Source of the DNA: an uncultured Lachnospiraceae bacterium | GTDB lineage: Bacteria; Bacillota; Clostridia; Lachnospirales; Lachnospiraceae | NCBI GenBank assembly: GCA_902797705.1 | Contig: CADBTX010000076.1 | Location: 1-6,052 of the forward strand | Direction of reading: 5' to 3' | Length of the DNA: 6,052 nucleotides | Shown: positions 1 through 6,052 of the stretch, piece after piece | Numbering within the stretch: the first letter of the stretch is position 1 | Layout of the letters: each line of letters opens with the position of its first letter | Program-made: the position numbers and the translations under genes | The notes under the pieces: model-generated | The model's input: the letters and a program-made list of their open reading frames with translations, nothing else | What the model was told of the DNA's origin: nothing | Databases searched by the model: none

Positions 1-1
1 A

Positions 2-571
2 GAGCTTAAGGCTGAGAAGGATAAGGAAGAGGCATACAGAGAGGCTGACAGAAAGGCTGCAAAGGCTGTTCTTGATGCTGCTTACATTGCAAAGGATGCT
101 TATGCTGAGGCTGATGATGCAGCTCTTGCAAATGACGCTGCAAAGCGCAAGGCTGCTGCTGAGGCTGCTGATGTTTCCCTCGATGCTGCAAAGAAGGCAT
201 ATGACGAAGTTGTTATCGCCAATGCCATCGCTGCTGTTGCTTCATCTGATGCGGCTCAGGTTGCTACAGATTCTTCCAAGGGAATCGCTAACGCATACTT
301 CGTAGCTGCACAGCAGGCTGCAAAGGCTGCTGCTGACGCTGCTGACGCTGCTGCACTTGCAAGGAAGCAGGCTAATGACAAGATCGCTGCTGCTGAGGCA
401 GACGAGAGATCTGCTGTTGACGCTGCTAACAATACCTGCAAGAAGGCAGTAGAGGATGCTCAGAAGGCTGCTGACGAAGCAAAGGCTGATGCTGACAAGA
501 AGGTTCAGGAAGCTAAGGATGCTTACGATTTTGCATATGCAAAGTGGCTTGATTCTTTAAAGAAGAACTGA
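2..571 (+). CDS. Alanine-rich coiled-coil-like protein, unknown function (3' part only)
   Basis: The frame is open from base 2 to the TGA at 569-571, giving the last 189 residues of a protein whose start lies outside the window. I do not recognise a family. About 35 percent of residues are Ala (67 of 189), with most of the rest Asp, Glu and Lys. Runs such as AAKAAADAADAAALARKQA predict a long, highly charged helix or alanine coiled coil. The tail ends FAYAKWLDSLKKN, with the only Trp and no LPxTG sorting motif or membrane segment in the visible part; there is one Cys. Ala is coded almost only by GCT and GCA, unlike the genes downstream, where GCC is common; this suggests strong expression. 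A strong terminator follows 38 bases after the stop. It resembles TolA-like, surface-helix or stress-protein repeats only in composition, which is not evidence of function. The coding call is secure, the function unknown. Confidence 0.85.
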   Translation, partial: ELKAEKDKEEAYREADRKAAKAVLDAAYIAKDAYAEADDAALANDAAKRKAAAEAADVSLDAAKKAYDEVVIANAIAAVASSDAAQVATDSSKGIANAYFVAAQQAAKAAADAADAAALARKQANDKIAAAEADERSAVDAANNTCKKAVEDAQKAADEAKADADKKVQEAKDAYDFAYAKWLDSLKKN

Positions 572-609
572 GCTTTTGATTCTGTAAGATAAGAAATACT
601 GGATTTTCG

Positions 610-637
610 CCGGGCAGGTCATACCTGCCCGGTTTTT
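610..637 (+). terminator. Intrinsic terminator of the alanine-rich gene
   Basis: A perfect 10-bp GC-rich stem (CCGGGCAGGT at 610-619 pairing with ACCTGCCCGG at 623-632) with a CAT loop is followed directly by five T. It lies 38 bases after the stop codon of the alanine-rich gene and isolates it from the next unit. Confidence 0.95.
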
Positions 638-663
638 GTATGTGATAAAATACATGCGTGGGG

Positions 664-690
664 TAAACATAACTTGATTTTTGCCGATAT
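664..690 (+). promoter_or_regulatory. Sigma-28 / SigD-type (flagellar) promoter
   Basis: TAAA at 664-667 is followed by exactly 15 bases and then GCCGATAT at 683-690. This matches the known flagellar sigma factor consensus (TAAA, 15 bases, GCCGATAA in enteric FliA; TAAA, 14-16 bases, CCGATAT in Bacillus SigD). Transcription would start near base 697, leaving a leader of about 100 bases before the FliD-like gene. No comparably good sigma-A promoter is present between 640 and 796. The leader also contains a small possible hairpin (CCGAA at 729-733 with TTCGG at 738-742) of doubtful meaning. Confidence 0.8.
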
Positions 691-780
691 ATCTGTTAGA
701 AATGAATTATATTAACTGATTCAAAGTACCGAACGGATTCGGGAATAATGAAGAGATACTGTTGACAGCATTATTATTAC

Positions 781-786
781 AAGGAG
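781..786 (+). promoter_or_regulatory. Ribosome binding site fixing the start of the FliD-like gene
   Basis: AAGGAG lies 10 bases before the ATG at 797. The upstream in-frame GTG at 788 sits only one base after this site, too close to be used, so the ATG at 797 is chosen as the start. Confidence 0.8.
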
Positions 787-796
787 TGTGATCTGT

Positions 797-1540
797 ATGT
801 CTAATACCATCGGAAGCGGAAATGATATGTCTTACCTCTTTGGAGGCGCTTCTTCCACAAAGGGCGCATCCCTCTATGATTCCTTAGGCGATTATGCCTC
901 CCTGAAAAACGGGAGTGCAGCGAAACTCTATAAAGCTTATTACGCTAAGGAAGAGGCAGGCTCTAAGGAAGCTAAGAATTCCATAAGTACCACTGAAAAA
1001 AATGCCTATAATAACGTAAAATCCGCAGCTGAAGACCTTTCATCGGCTGTAGATAAGCTTTCTTCCTCCAGTCTTTACTCAAAGGGAAAATTTGAGAAGA
1101 CCGGTTCCAACGGAGAAAAGACGGAGTCCGAGTACGATTACGACAAGATCTACAGTGCGGTAAAGGATTTTGCCGATAGTTACAATGCCCTTATAAAGAA
1201 CGGTTCCTCCGAGGACCTTTCTTCCATGAATGATGTGACCATCAGGATGCTTAAGAATACTAAGACGAATTCGAGCCTTCTGAGTCAGGTCGGTATTTCC
1301 GTTTCCAAGGACGGAACCCTTTCTGTTGACCGTGACAGGTTTAACAGCGCGGATATCAGTTCCATCAAGTCCTTATTTAACGGGGCGGGCTCTTTTGCTG
1401 ACAGTACTGCGAGCCGGGCCGGTGTTATGAAGAATTCCGCAGCAAATAAGCTCAGCACCAGCAAGGTCTATAATGCCGAAGGAGTCTCCGAAAAGGAGAA
1501 GAGTTCGGACGACAGCAGTAATTTCACTGCCACGGTATGA
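797..1540 (+). CDS. Stand-alone FliD C-terminal-domain-like protein, flagellar regulon
   Basis: This gene encodes a 247-residue soluble protein with no signal peptide or membrane segment. Residues about 116-210 resemble the C-terminal part of the flagellar cap/hook-associated protein 2 (FliD): a helix DKIYSAVKDFADSYNALI, then SLLSQVGISVSKDGTLSVDR (residues 160-179) and IKSLFNG, which match the family pattern of 'L..+GI....DGTL.+D...+......+..LF'. Full FliD is usually well over 400 residues and has an N-terminal domain that is absent here. The N-terminal part carries YLFGG (13-17) and DYASLKNGS...KAYYAK (32-51), which I cannot assign. The protein has no Cys, Pro, His or Trp and is about 20 percent Ser (49 of 247), a composition that would suit a flagellar-type exported protein. 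A SigD-type promoter upstream and a terminator downstream make it a one-gene unit. A flagellar filament, cap or secretion-associated role is inference; FliD itself is unlikely. Confidence 0.65.
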   Translation: MSNTIGSGNDMSYLFGGASSTKGASLYDSLGDYASLKNGSAAKLYKAYYAKEEAGSKEAKNSISTTEKNAYNNVKSAAEDLSSAVDKLSSSSLYSKGKFEKTGSNGEKTESEYDYDKIYSAVKDFADSYNALIKNGSSEDLSSMNDVTIRMLKNTKTNSSLLSQVGISVSKDGTLSVDRDRFNSADISSIKSLFNGAGSFADSTASRAGVMKNSAANKLSTSKVYNAEGVSEKEKSSDDSSNFTATV

Positions 1541-1566
1541 TCGTATAATAAGTTAAAGGCTTATCC

Positions 1567-1594
1567 GGGGGAATGCAAAGCATTCCCCCTTTTT
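1567..1594 (+). terminator. Intrinsic terminator of the FliD-like gene
   Basis: A perfect 10-bp stem (GGGGGAATGC at 1567-1576 with GCATTCCCCC at 1580-1589) closes an AAA loop and is followed by five T. It begins 26 bases after the stop of the FliD-like gene and separates it from the rpmF operon. Confidence 0.95.
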
Positions 1595-1666
1595 CTGCCC
1601 GTATGGCTTTTTTCCTCCCTTTGATGGCTGATCTTAAACAAACAGAAACAAAAATCGTAATAGGTG

Positions 1667-1695
1667 TTGACAAGGGATGGCAGTTTTCTTATAAT
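1667..1695 (+). promoter_or_regulatory. Full-consensus sigma-A promoter of the rpmF-plsX-acpP-rnc-smc operon
   Basis: TTGACA at 1667-1672, a 17-base spacer and TATAAT at 1690-1695 match the vegetative promoter consensus at all 12 positions with optimal spacing. The stretch upstream (about 1636-1662) is A-rich and could serve as an UP element. Transcription should start near 1702, about 30 bases before the rpmF start codon. No second promoter of this quality is seen up to smc, so it probably drives the whole operon. I saw no palindrome resembling the FapR or FabT operators known to control fatty acid genes in other Firmicutes. Confidence 0.93.
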
Positions 1696-1718
1696 ATGCG
1701 GGTGTGACTTGAATTGAT

Positions 1719-1725
1719 AGGAGGT
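1719..1725 (+). promoter_or_regulatory. Strong ribosome binding site of rpmF
   Basis: AGGAGGT lies 7 bases before the ATG at 1733, an ideal spacing. It rules out the upstream in-frame GTG at 1724, which overlaps the site itself. Confidence 0.9.
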
Positions 1726-1732
1726 GTTTAGG

Positions 1733-1915
1733 ATGTCCATCTGCCCGAAGAATAAATCGTCTAAGGGACACAGGGATCAGAGAAGAGCTAATTGGAAAAT
1801 GGCTTCTTACAATCTGGTAAAGTGCCCGAAGTGTGGCGAGCTTATGTTCCCTCACAGAGTCTGCAAGAACTGCGGGACATATAATAAAAAGGAAATCGTC
1901 AATACTGAAGATTAA
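1733..1915 (+). CDS. rpmF: Large ribosomal subunit protein L32 (bL32)
   Basis: This 60-residue basic protein is a component of the 50S ribosomal subunit, near the peptidyl transferase side. The N-terminal half (PKNKSSKGHRDQRRANWKM) is the L32 signature region, and four cysteines at 31, 34, 44 and 47 (CPKC and CKNC) form the zinc ribbon of the zinc-binding type of L32. The length is normal. An extra Cys at position 4 (MSICPK) replaces the commoner MAVPK beginning. It is the first gene after a consensus promoter and has the strongest ribosome binding site of the window, which fits the high output needed for a ribosomal protein. A partial terminator follows before plsX. In many bacteria a DUF177 (YceD-like) gene precedes rpmF; here the preceding gene is unrelated. 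Confidence 0.97.
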   Translation: MSICPKNKSSKGHRDQRRANWKMASYNLVKCPKCGELMFPHRVCKNCGTYNKKEIVNTED

Positions 1916-1928
1916 GAATTGATACATG

Positions 1929-1954
1929 GCCTGCCCTATAGTGGGCAGGCTTTT
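1929..1954 (+). terminator. Probable partial terminator (attenuator) between rpmF and plsX
   Basis: An 8-bp perfect stem (GCCTGCCC at 1929-1936 with GGGCAGGC at 1943-1950), a 6-base loop and four T follow the rpmF stop by 13 bases and end about 20 bases before the plsX start. The T run is short (TTTTG), and no promoter lies between the hairpin and plsX, so read-through must occur if plsX is expressed from here. It probably reduces downstream expression relative to L32, or stabilises the rpmF 3' end after processing. Confidence 0.7.
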
Positions 1955-1975
1955 GTAACATTAAGGGATATTATC

Positions 1976-2980
1976 ATGTCTGATATCACAAGAGTAGCCC
2001 TGGATGCCATGGGAGGCGACAACGCTCCGGTGGAGATCATTAAGGGTGCGGTGGATGCCGTAAACGAGAATGAAAACATAATCGTCTATGTGGTAGGAAG
2101 CAGTGAAGAAGTGGACCGTGAGCTTTCAAAGTACACCTATCCTTCAGACAGGATAGAGAAAGTCTATTCCACTGAGATCATTGAAACAGCGGAACCTCCC
2201 GTAATGGCGGTGAGAAAGAAAAAGGATTCCTCCATTGTCAGAGGTCTTAATCTGGTGAAAGACGGCACCTGCGATGCCTTTGTATCGGCAGGCAGTTCCG
2301 GTGCTGTACTGGTGGGAGGACAGCTCCTTATCGGAAGGATAAAAGGCGTGGACAGACCGCCTCTTGCTCCCCTTATCCCCACATCAAAGGGAGTTTCACT
2401 TCTTGTGGACTGCGGGGCCAACGTGGATGCAAGGCCCAATCATCTGGTTCAGTTTGCGGAGATGGGTTCTATCTATATGGAGCATGTGGTGGGAGTAAAG
2501 AATCCCACAGTAGGCATATTGAATATCGGAGCGGAGGAGGATAAGGGCAATGCCCTGGTAAAGGAGACCTTCCCCCTCTTAAAGAATGCTTCCGGGATCA
2601 ATTTCGTCGGAAGCGTAGAGGCAAGGGATGTGGTAAGCGGTGACGTGGATGTCATTGTCTGCGAGGCTTTTGCCGGGAACGTCTGCCTTAAGACCCTGGA
2701 GGGAGTGGCAAAGACACTGTTAAAAGAGGTAAAGGCGGGAATGCTCAGTTCCTTTACCGGAAAGATCGGTGCAGCCCTTGTGGCACCCTCATTAAAGAAG
2801 GCCTTAAAAAGATTTGATGCCAGCGAATACGGCGGAGCACCCCTTCTCGGACTAAAGGGGCTTGTGGTAAAGACCCACGGAAACTCAAAGTCCAAGGAAA
2901 TAAAGAATTCTATCCTGCAGTGCGTCTCCTTTAAGGAAGGACGTATCTCCGACAGGATCAGGAATAAACTGGAAAAATAA
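1976..2980 (+). CDS. plsX: Phosphate acyltransferase PlsX
   Basis: PlsX converts acyl-ACP and phosphate into acyl-phosphate, which the membrane acyltransferase PlsY uses to acylate glycerol-3-phosphate at the start of phospholipid synthesis. It is a peripheral cytoplasmic enzyme. The 334 residues match the family length. Family motifs are seen in order: [12 protein letters not shown] (7-18), SAGSSGA (104-110), [20 protein letters not shown] (from 144), [16 protein letters not shown], and [13 protein letters not shown] (224-236), where EAFAGN stands in place of the DGFTGN common elsewhere. The frame stays open upstream to a TTG at 1919, but that extension reads through the hairpin; ATG 1976 has AAGGGA 7 bases upstream and starts directly at the conserved N-terminus. 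It lies 25 bases before acpP, whose acylated product is its substrate. Confidence 0.96.
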   Translation: MSDITRVALDAMGGDNAPVEIIKGAVDAVNENENIIVYVVGSSEEVDRELSKYTYPSDRIEKVYSTEIIETAEPPVMAVRKKKDSSIVRGLNLVKDGTCDAFVSAGSSGAVLVGGQLLIGRIKGVDRPPLAPLIPTSKGVSLLVDCGANVDARPNHLVQFAEMGSIYMEHVVGVKNPTVGILNIGAEEDKGNALVKETFPLLKNASGINFVGSVEARDVVSGDVDVIVCEAFAGNVCLKTLEGVAKTLLKEVKAGMLSSFTGKIGAALVAPSLKKALKRFDASEYGGAPLLGLKGLVVKTHGNSKSKEIKNSILQCVSFKEGRISDRIRNKLEK

Positions 2981-3005
2981 TAAGAAAGATCACAGGAAGG
3001 TAATT

Positions 3006-3236
3006 ATGGAATTTGAAAAGATCCAGGCGATAATCGCCGATGTTTTAAGTGTTGATAAAAGTGAGATCACTCCGGAGACCACCTTTGTGGACGATCTGGG
3101 AGCAGATTCTCTTGACGTATTCCAGATCATTATGGGGATTGAGGAAGAGTTCGATATCTCCATCGATACCGAGGATGCCGAGAAGATAGTTACGGTCCAG
3201 GATGCCGTTAACGCTATCCGCGGTTCGGCAGAGTAA
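3006..3236 (+). CDS. acpP: Acyl carrier protein
   Basis: This 76-residue acidic protein carries growing fatty acyl chains on a phosphopantetheine arm during fatty acid synthesis and supplies acyl groups to PlsX. The attachment site is Ser35 in [12 protein letters not shown], the typical DSL motif, followed by the acidic recognition helix and the [13 protein letters not shown] segment conserved near the C-terminus. Length is typical. AGGAAGG at 2994-3000 lies 5 bases before the ATG. The position between plsX and rnc is the classic arrangement for the housekeeping ACP; carriers for polyketide or D-alanine transfer would normally have other neighbours. Confidence 0.96.
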   Translation: MEFEKIQAIIADVLSVDKSEITPETTFVDDLGADSLDVFQIIMGIEEEFDISIDTEDAEKIVTVQDAVNAIRGSAE

Positions 3237-3240
3237 GGAA

Positions 3241-3939
3241 ATGCTGGAATTTAAGCCGGAGGAACTGGAGGAAAAGATTGGCTTTTCCTTTAATGACAGG
3301 ATGCTTCTTCGCTCGGCCCTTTCCCACCGTTCCTATATCAATGAACTAAAGATAAATAAATATCCGGATTATGAAAGGCTGGAGTTCCTGGGGGACGCTG
3401 TGCTGGAAGTCATAGTAAGCGATTTTCTCTACAGGGAGCATCCCGAAATGCCTGAAGGAAAATTAAGCAAGCTCCGTTCGGCTCTGGTATGCGAGCCGAC
3501 GCTTGCGGATTCGGCAGGGGCCTTTGATCTTTCGGATTATATTCTGGTGGGACACGGAGAAGAGGAGCAGGGAAGCCGTTACAGAGCCTCCATCGTCTCT
3601 GATGTTTTTGAAGCCCTTATTGGAGCCATATATTTAGATGCCGGATTCGAGGCCGCAAAGAAGCATATAGAAAAGTATGTGCTTCAGGATATGGACAATA
3701 AGCGGCTTTTTTATGATTCAAAGTCCATTCTCCAGGAGCTCTGTCAGAAGTCAGGGGATACTCTGGAGTACATGATCGCAGGGGAGAGCGGGCCGGATCA
3801 TCAAAAGGTCTATACCATTGATGTGTTGATCAACGGCCTTAAGGTTTCCGAGGGAAAAGGCAGTTCGAAGAAGAGCGCAGAGCAGCAGGCGGCCTATGAA
3901 TACCTTCGGAACAGGGAAGAAAAGACAGATTTCAGGTAG
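3241..3939 (+). CDS. rnc: Ribonuclease III
   Basis: RNase III is a dimeric, magnesium-dependent endonuclease that cuts double-stranded RNA, including rRNA precursors and structured mRNAs. The 232-residue product has the catalytic domain with signature ERLEFLGDAVLE (45-56) and acidic residues at E45, E48, D52, D121 and E124, equivalent to the known active-site set, then a double-stranded RNA-binding domain at about 158-228 ending in GKGSSKKSAEQQAA. The ATG at 3241 lies 4 bases after the acpP stop. AAGGA sits only about one base before it, too near for normal pairing, so translation is probably coupled to acpP termination. An in-frame ATG at 3202, inside acpP, would add 13 residues unlike the family; ATG 3301 would remove the conserved first helix. 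The stop is a single TAG in the same frame as smc. Confidence 0.95.
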   Translation: MLEFKPEELEEKIGFSFNDRMLLRSALSHRSYINELKINKYPDYERLEFLGDAVLEVIVSDFLYREHPEMPEGKLSKLRSALVCEPTLADSAGAFDLSDYILVGHGEEEQGSRYRASIVSDVFEALIGAIYLDAGFEAAKKHIEKYVLQDMDNKRLFYDSKSILQELCQKSGDTLEYMIAGESGPDHQKVYTIDVLINGLKVSEGKGSSKKSAEQQAAYEYLRNREEKTDFR

Positions 3940-3945
3940 AAGATT

Positions 3946-6052
3946 TTGTATTTAAAGAGCATTGAGATACAGGGATTCAAATCCTTTGCAAATAAAATAG
4001 AGTTCAGGTTCAAGGACGGGATTACCGCCATAGTGGGCCCCAACGGTTCGGGAAAAAGTAATGTGGCGGATGCCGTGCGCTGGGTTTTAGGAGAGCAGAG
4101 CGCCAGGGAACTTCGCGGCTCCTCCATGCAGGATGTCATTTTTTCCGGTACCGAAGCAAGGAAAAGCATGGGCTATGCCTATGTGGCCATAACCATGGAC
4201 AATTCCGACCACGCCCTCTCTGTTGAATTTGACGAGGTGACTGTGGCCAGAAGAGTCTACAGGTCCGGTGAAAGTGAATATCTGATGAACGGGAATACCT
4301 GCAGATTAAAGGATGTTCAGGAACTCTTCTATGACACGGGAGTGGGCCAGGAAGGCTATTCCATCATCGGACAGGGTCAGATAGATAAGATCCTTTCAGG
4401 AAAGAGCGAGGAAAGAAGGGAACTCTTTGATGAGGCCGCAGGTATAGTCAAGTTTAAGAGGCGTAAGACTGCTGCGGTAAGAAAACTTGAGAACGAGAAG
4501 AACAATCTTCTCCGTGTTACGGACCGCTTAAGCGAACTGGAAAAGCAGCTGGATCCCTTAAGGAGCCAGTCCGAAAAGGCCAAGGTCTACCTCCAGAAAA
4601 AGGAGGATCTGAAGGAGCTGGATGCAAACGTATTCCTGCTTGAAACGGAGAGGACCGATAAAGAATTAAAAGAACTGGAAGAAAAAAACGGCATCGCAAG
4701 GAATGACTTAAAAGAGGTAAGCGATAAGTACGCCGAGATCCAGGCTTCCTATGTGAATCTCGGGGATGAATTAAAGATCCTTGACGAAGAGATAGATAAA
4801 AAGAAGACCGATATCTCCAATTCCACCCTGTTTAAGGGGCAGATAGAGGGTGAGATCAATGTTTTAAGGGAGCAGATCCATTCCCTTAAGGTCAGTGACG
4901 AGCACTTCCTCCGCAGGATCGGGGAATTAAAGGAGAGCATTGAAAAGAACGACAAGGAGCTCCAGAAGTTAAATGTGAGAAAGGCCACTCTTGATGAGAA
5001 GGTGGCAAAGAACGACGGCGGACTTGATGAGGTAAGGGAAAAGATGGACCTTATCAATCAGGACACCAACAGAAAGAATGAGGAACTGGAGCGCAGAAAG
5101 TCGGCTCTTATCGACCTTCTGAACGGAAGAAACGATATAAAGGGCAGGATCGCCAGATATGATACCATGCTGGAGCAGGCCGAACTCAGAAAGTCGGAGC
5201 TGAGCCAGAGCCTTATCCGCTTTTCCACCGGTGAAAAGGAGATAAAGGGCGAGATAGAGGCCGCAGTCAGGGAATTTGACGAGGCGGAGGAGAAACTAAA
5301 GAAGACCGAAGAAAGTATCGTGAATATTGACGGGGAGGATAAAAAGGTCCGTGAAGAGCTTGAAAAAGCGGACAGTGACCACCACTCCCTTGAGATAATC
5401 TATCACGAGAAAAAGTCCAGGCTGGAAAGTTTAAGAAATATGGCCGAGCGCTATGAGGGCTACGGAAGCGCGGTAAAACGGGCCATGGAGGAAAAGCATA
5501 AGGATAAGGGCATAGAAGGTGTGGTCGCGGATCTTATCCATGTTGAGAAAAAGTACGAGACAGCCATAGAGACAGCCTTAGGCGGCAATCTCCAGAACAT
5601 AGTCACTAAGGATGAGGCCACTGCAAAGAGGATAATAGAGATATTAAAGTCGGAGCACGCCGGACGTGCCACCTTCCTTCCCCTTACTTCAATAGAGAAG
5701 AGAAGCCTTGGGGATGACGGACTTTTAGCTGAAAAGGGTGCCATAGGAAGCGCGGATACCCTTGTGAACTTTGATAAAAAATATGAAAAGGTGGCGGGGG
5801 CCCTGCTCGGGAATTATCTGGTTGTCGACAACGTGGATAATGCTCTTGCCATTGCAAGGAAATACCATTACAGGGTAAGAATGGTGACCTTAACGGGTGA
5901 AGCTCTGAATCCCGGAGGTTCCATTTCCGGAGGAGCCTTCAGGAATAATGCGGGGCTTCTTGGAAGGAGCCGTGAGATAGAGTCCCTTGAAAAGGATATC
6001 AGGGAAACCCTTAAAGAAGTGGATAAGTGCCTTGCCCTTATCGAGGATCTCA
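3946..6052 (+). CDS. smc: Chromosome partition protein Smc (N-terminal 702 residues, cut by window end)
   Basis: Smc is the ATPase subunit of the bacterial condensin complex with ScpA and ScpB, which compacts and segregates the chromosome. Full proteins are near 1,180 residues. Visible parts in order: N-terminal head with LKSIEIQGFKSF (3-14), Walker A GPNGSGKS (31-38), WVLGEQSARELRG, RRVYRSGESEYL, and the Q-loop in IIGQGQIDKIL (Gln143); a first coiled-coil arm at about 166-500; the hinge from about 506 to 645, starting YEGYGSAVKRAM; and GGSISGGAF (657-665) leading into the return coil. The signature motif and Walker B lie beyond the window. The start is TTG at 3946: only AAG and ATT separate it from the rnc stop in the same frame, and the next residues already align with the family N-terminus. 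The gap to rnc is 6 bases, and AGG at 3934-3936 is a weak ribosome binding site. Confidence 0.97.
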   Translation, partial: MYLKSIEIQGFKSFANKIEFRFKDGITAIVGPNGSGKSNVADAVRWVLGEQSARELRGSSMQDVIFSGTEARKSMGYAYVAITMDNSDHALSVEFDEVTVARRVYRSGESEYLMNGNTCRLKDVQELFYDTGVGQEGYSIIGQGQIDKILSGKSEERRELFDEAAGIVKFKRRKTAAVRKLENEKNNLLRVTDRLSELEKQLDPLRSQSEKAKVYLQKKEDLKELDANVFLLETERTDKELKELEEKNGIARNDLKEVSDKYAEIQASYVNLGDELKILDEEIDKKKTDISNSTLFKGQIEGEINVLREQIHSLKVSDEHFLRRIGELKESIEKNDKELQKLNVRKATLDEKVAKNDGGLDEVREKMDLINQDTNRKNEELERRKSALIDLLNGRNDIKGRIARYDTMLEQAELRKSELSQSLIRFSTGEKEIKGEIEAAVREFDEAEEKLKKTEESIVNIDGEDKKVREELEKADSDHHSLEIIYHEKKSRLESLRNMAERYEGYGSAVKRAMEEKHKDKGIEGVVADLIHVEKKYETAIETALGGNLQNIVTKDEATAKRIIEILKSEHAGRATFLPLTSIEKRSLGDDGLLAEKGAIGSADTLVNFDKKYEKVAGALLGNYLVVDNVDNALAIARKYHYRVRMVTLTGEALNPGGSISGGAFRNNAGLLGRSREIESLEKDIRETLKEVDKCLALIEDL

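Noticed and set aside
72..305. Leu/Met-rich + strand frame inside the alanine-rich gene
   Set aside because: It is the shifted reading of repeated GCTGCT/GATGCT codons and runs inside the real frame, which is open across the whole segment.
301..360. GCTGCTGAC-like short repeats as a tandem repeat array or CRISPR-like element
   Set aside because: They are explained by Ala-Ala-Asp codons in a low-complexity coding region; there are no regular repeat-spacer units.
674..703. TTGATT ... TAGAAA as an alternative sigma-A promoter
   Set aside because: The -10 match is only 4 of 6 with an 18-base spacer and it overlaps the far better sigma-28 match.
762..790. TTGACA at 762-767 as the -35 of a sigma-A promoter for the FliD-like gene
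   Set aside because: At 17 bases downstream the sequence is AGTGTG inside the ribosome binding region, and the nearby TATTAT-like bases are only a few bases away, so there is no usable -10 box.
1597..1613. Second terminator (GCC-CGTAT-GGC followed by six T) after the FliD-like gene
   Set aside because: The stem is only 3 bp; the T run is notable, but the perfect hairpin at 1567-1589 already explains termination.
1919..1975. N-terminal extension of PlsX from the TTG at 1919
   Set aside because: It would be translated from the rpmF-plsX hairpin, has no ribosome binding site of its own, and adds residues absent from the PlsX family.
2164..2895. Long open frames on the - strand opposite plsX, and similar ones opposite smc and the alanine-rich gene
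   Set aside because: They lie fully opposite well-supported genes, show no recognisable domain and have biased compositions expected from reverse reading of the + strand genes.

Overview
The window looks like chromosomal DNA from a motile, low-to-moderate G+C Firmicute, most likely a Clostridia member of the Lachnospiraceae type. This rests on the gene order rpmF-plsX-acpP-rnc-smc, the wording of the L32 protein (it begins MSICPKNKSSK and carries four zinc-type cysteines), strong AGGAGG-type ribosome binding sites, a TTG start for smc, and a sigma-D/sigma-28 type flagellar promoter. Genus and species cannot be fixed from the sequence alone. All recognisable genes are on the + strand.

Region 1 (1-640) holds the 3' end of a gene for a very alanine-rich, probably helical or coiled-coil protein of unknown function. 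A textbook intrinsic terminator closes it. Its codon choice (GCT/GCA for Ala) differs from that of the genes downstream and suggests high expression.

Region 2 (641-1600) is a single-gene transcription unit. A near-perfect sigma-28 (SigD/FliA) promoter is followed by a leader of about 100 nt and a 247-residue serine-rich protein whose C-terminal half resembles the C-terminal domain of the flagellar cap protein FliD. A second perfect terminator ends it. The protein is far too short to be a complete FliD and appears to be a stand-alone relative co-expressed with late flagellar genes. This is the most interesting part of the window.

Region 3 (1600-6052) is a housekeeping operon driven by a full-consensus sigma-A promoter (TTGACA, 17 bp, TATAAT). 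It encodes ribosomal protein L32 (rpmF), phosphate acyltransferase PlsX, acyl carrier protein AcpP, RNase III (rnc) and the first 702 residues of the chromosome condensation ATPase Smc, which runs off the window end. A hairpin with a short T run between rpmF and plsX probably acts as a partial terminator that lowers expression of the downstream genes relative to L32. The downstream genes are packed tightly (25, 4 and 6 nt gaps). This operon links ribosome synthesis, membrane phospholipid and fatty acid synthesis, RNA processing and chromosome segregation. No tRNA, rRNA, CRISPR array, insertion sequence or attachment site was seen, and no convincing gene on the - strand.
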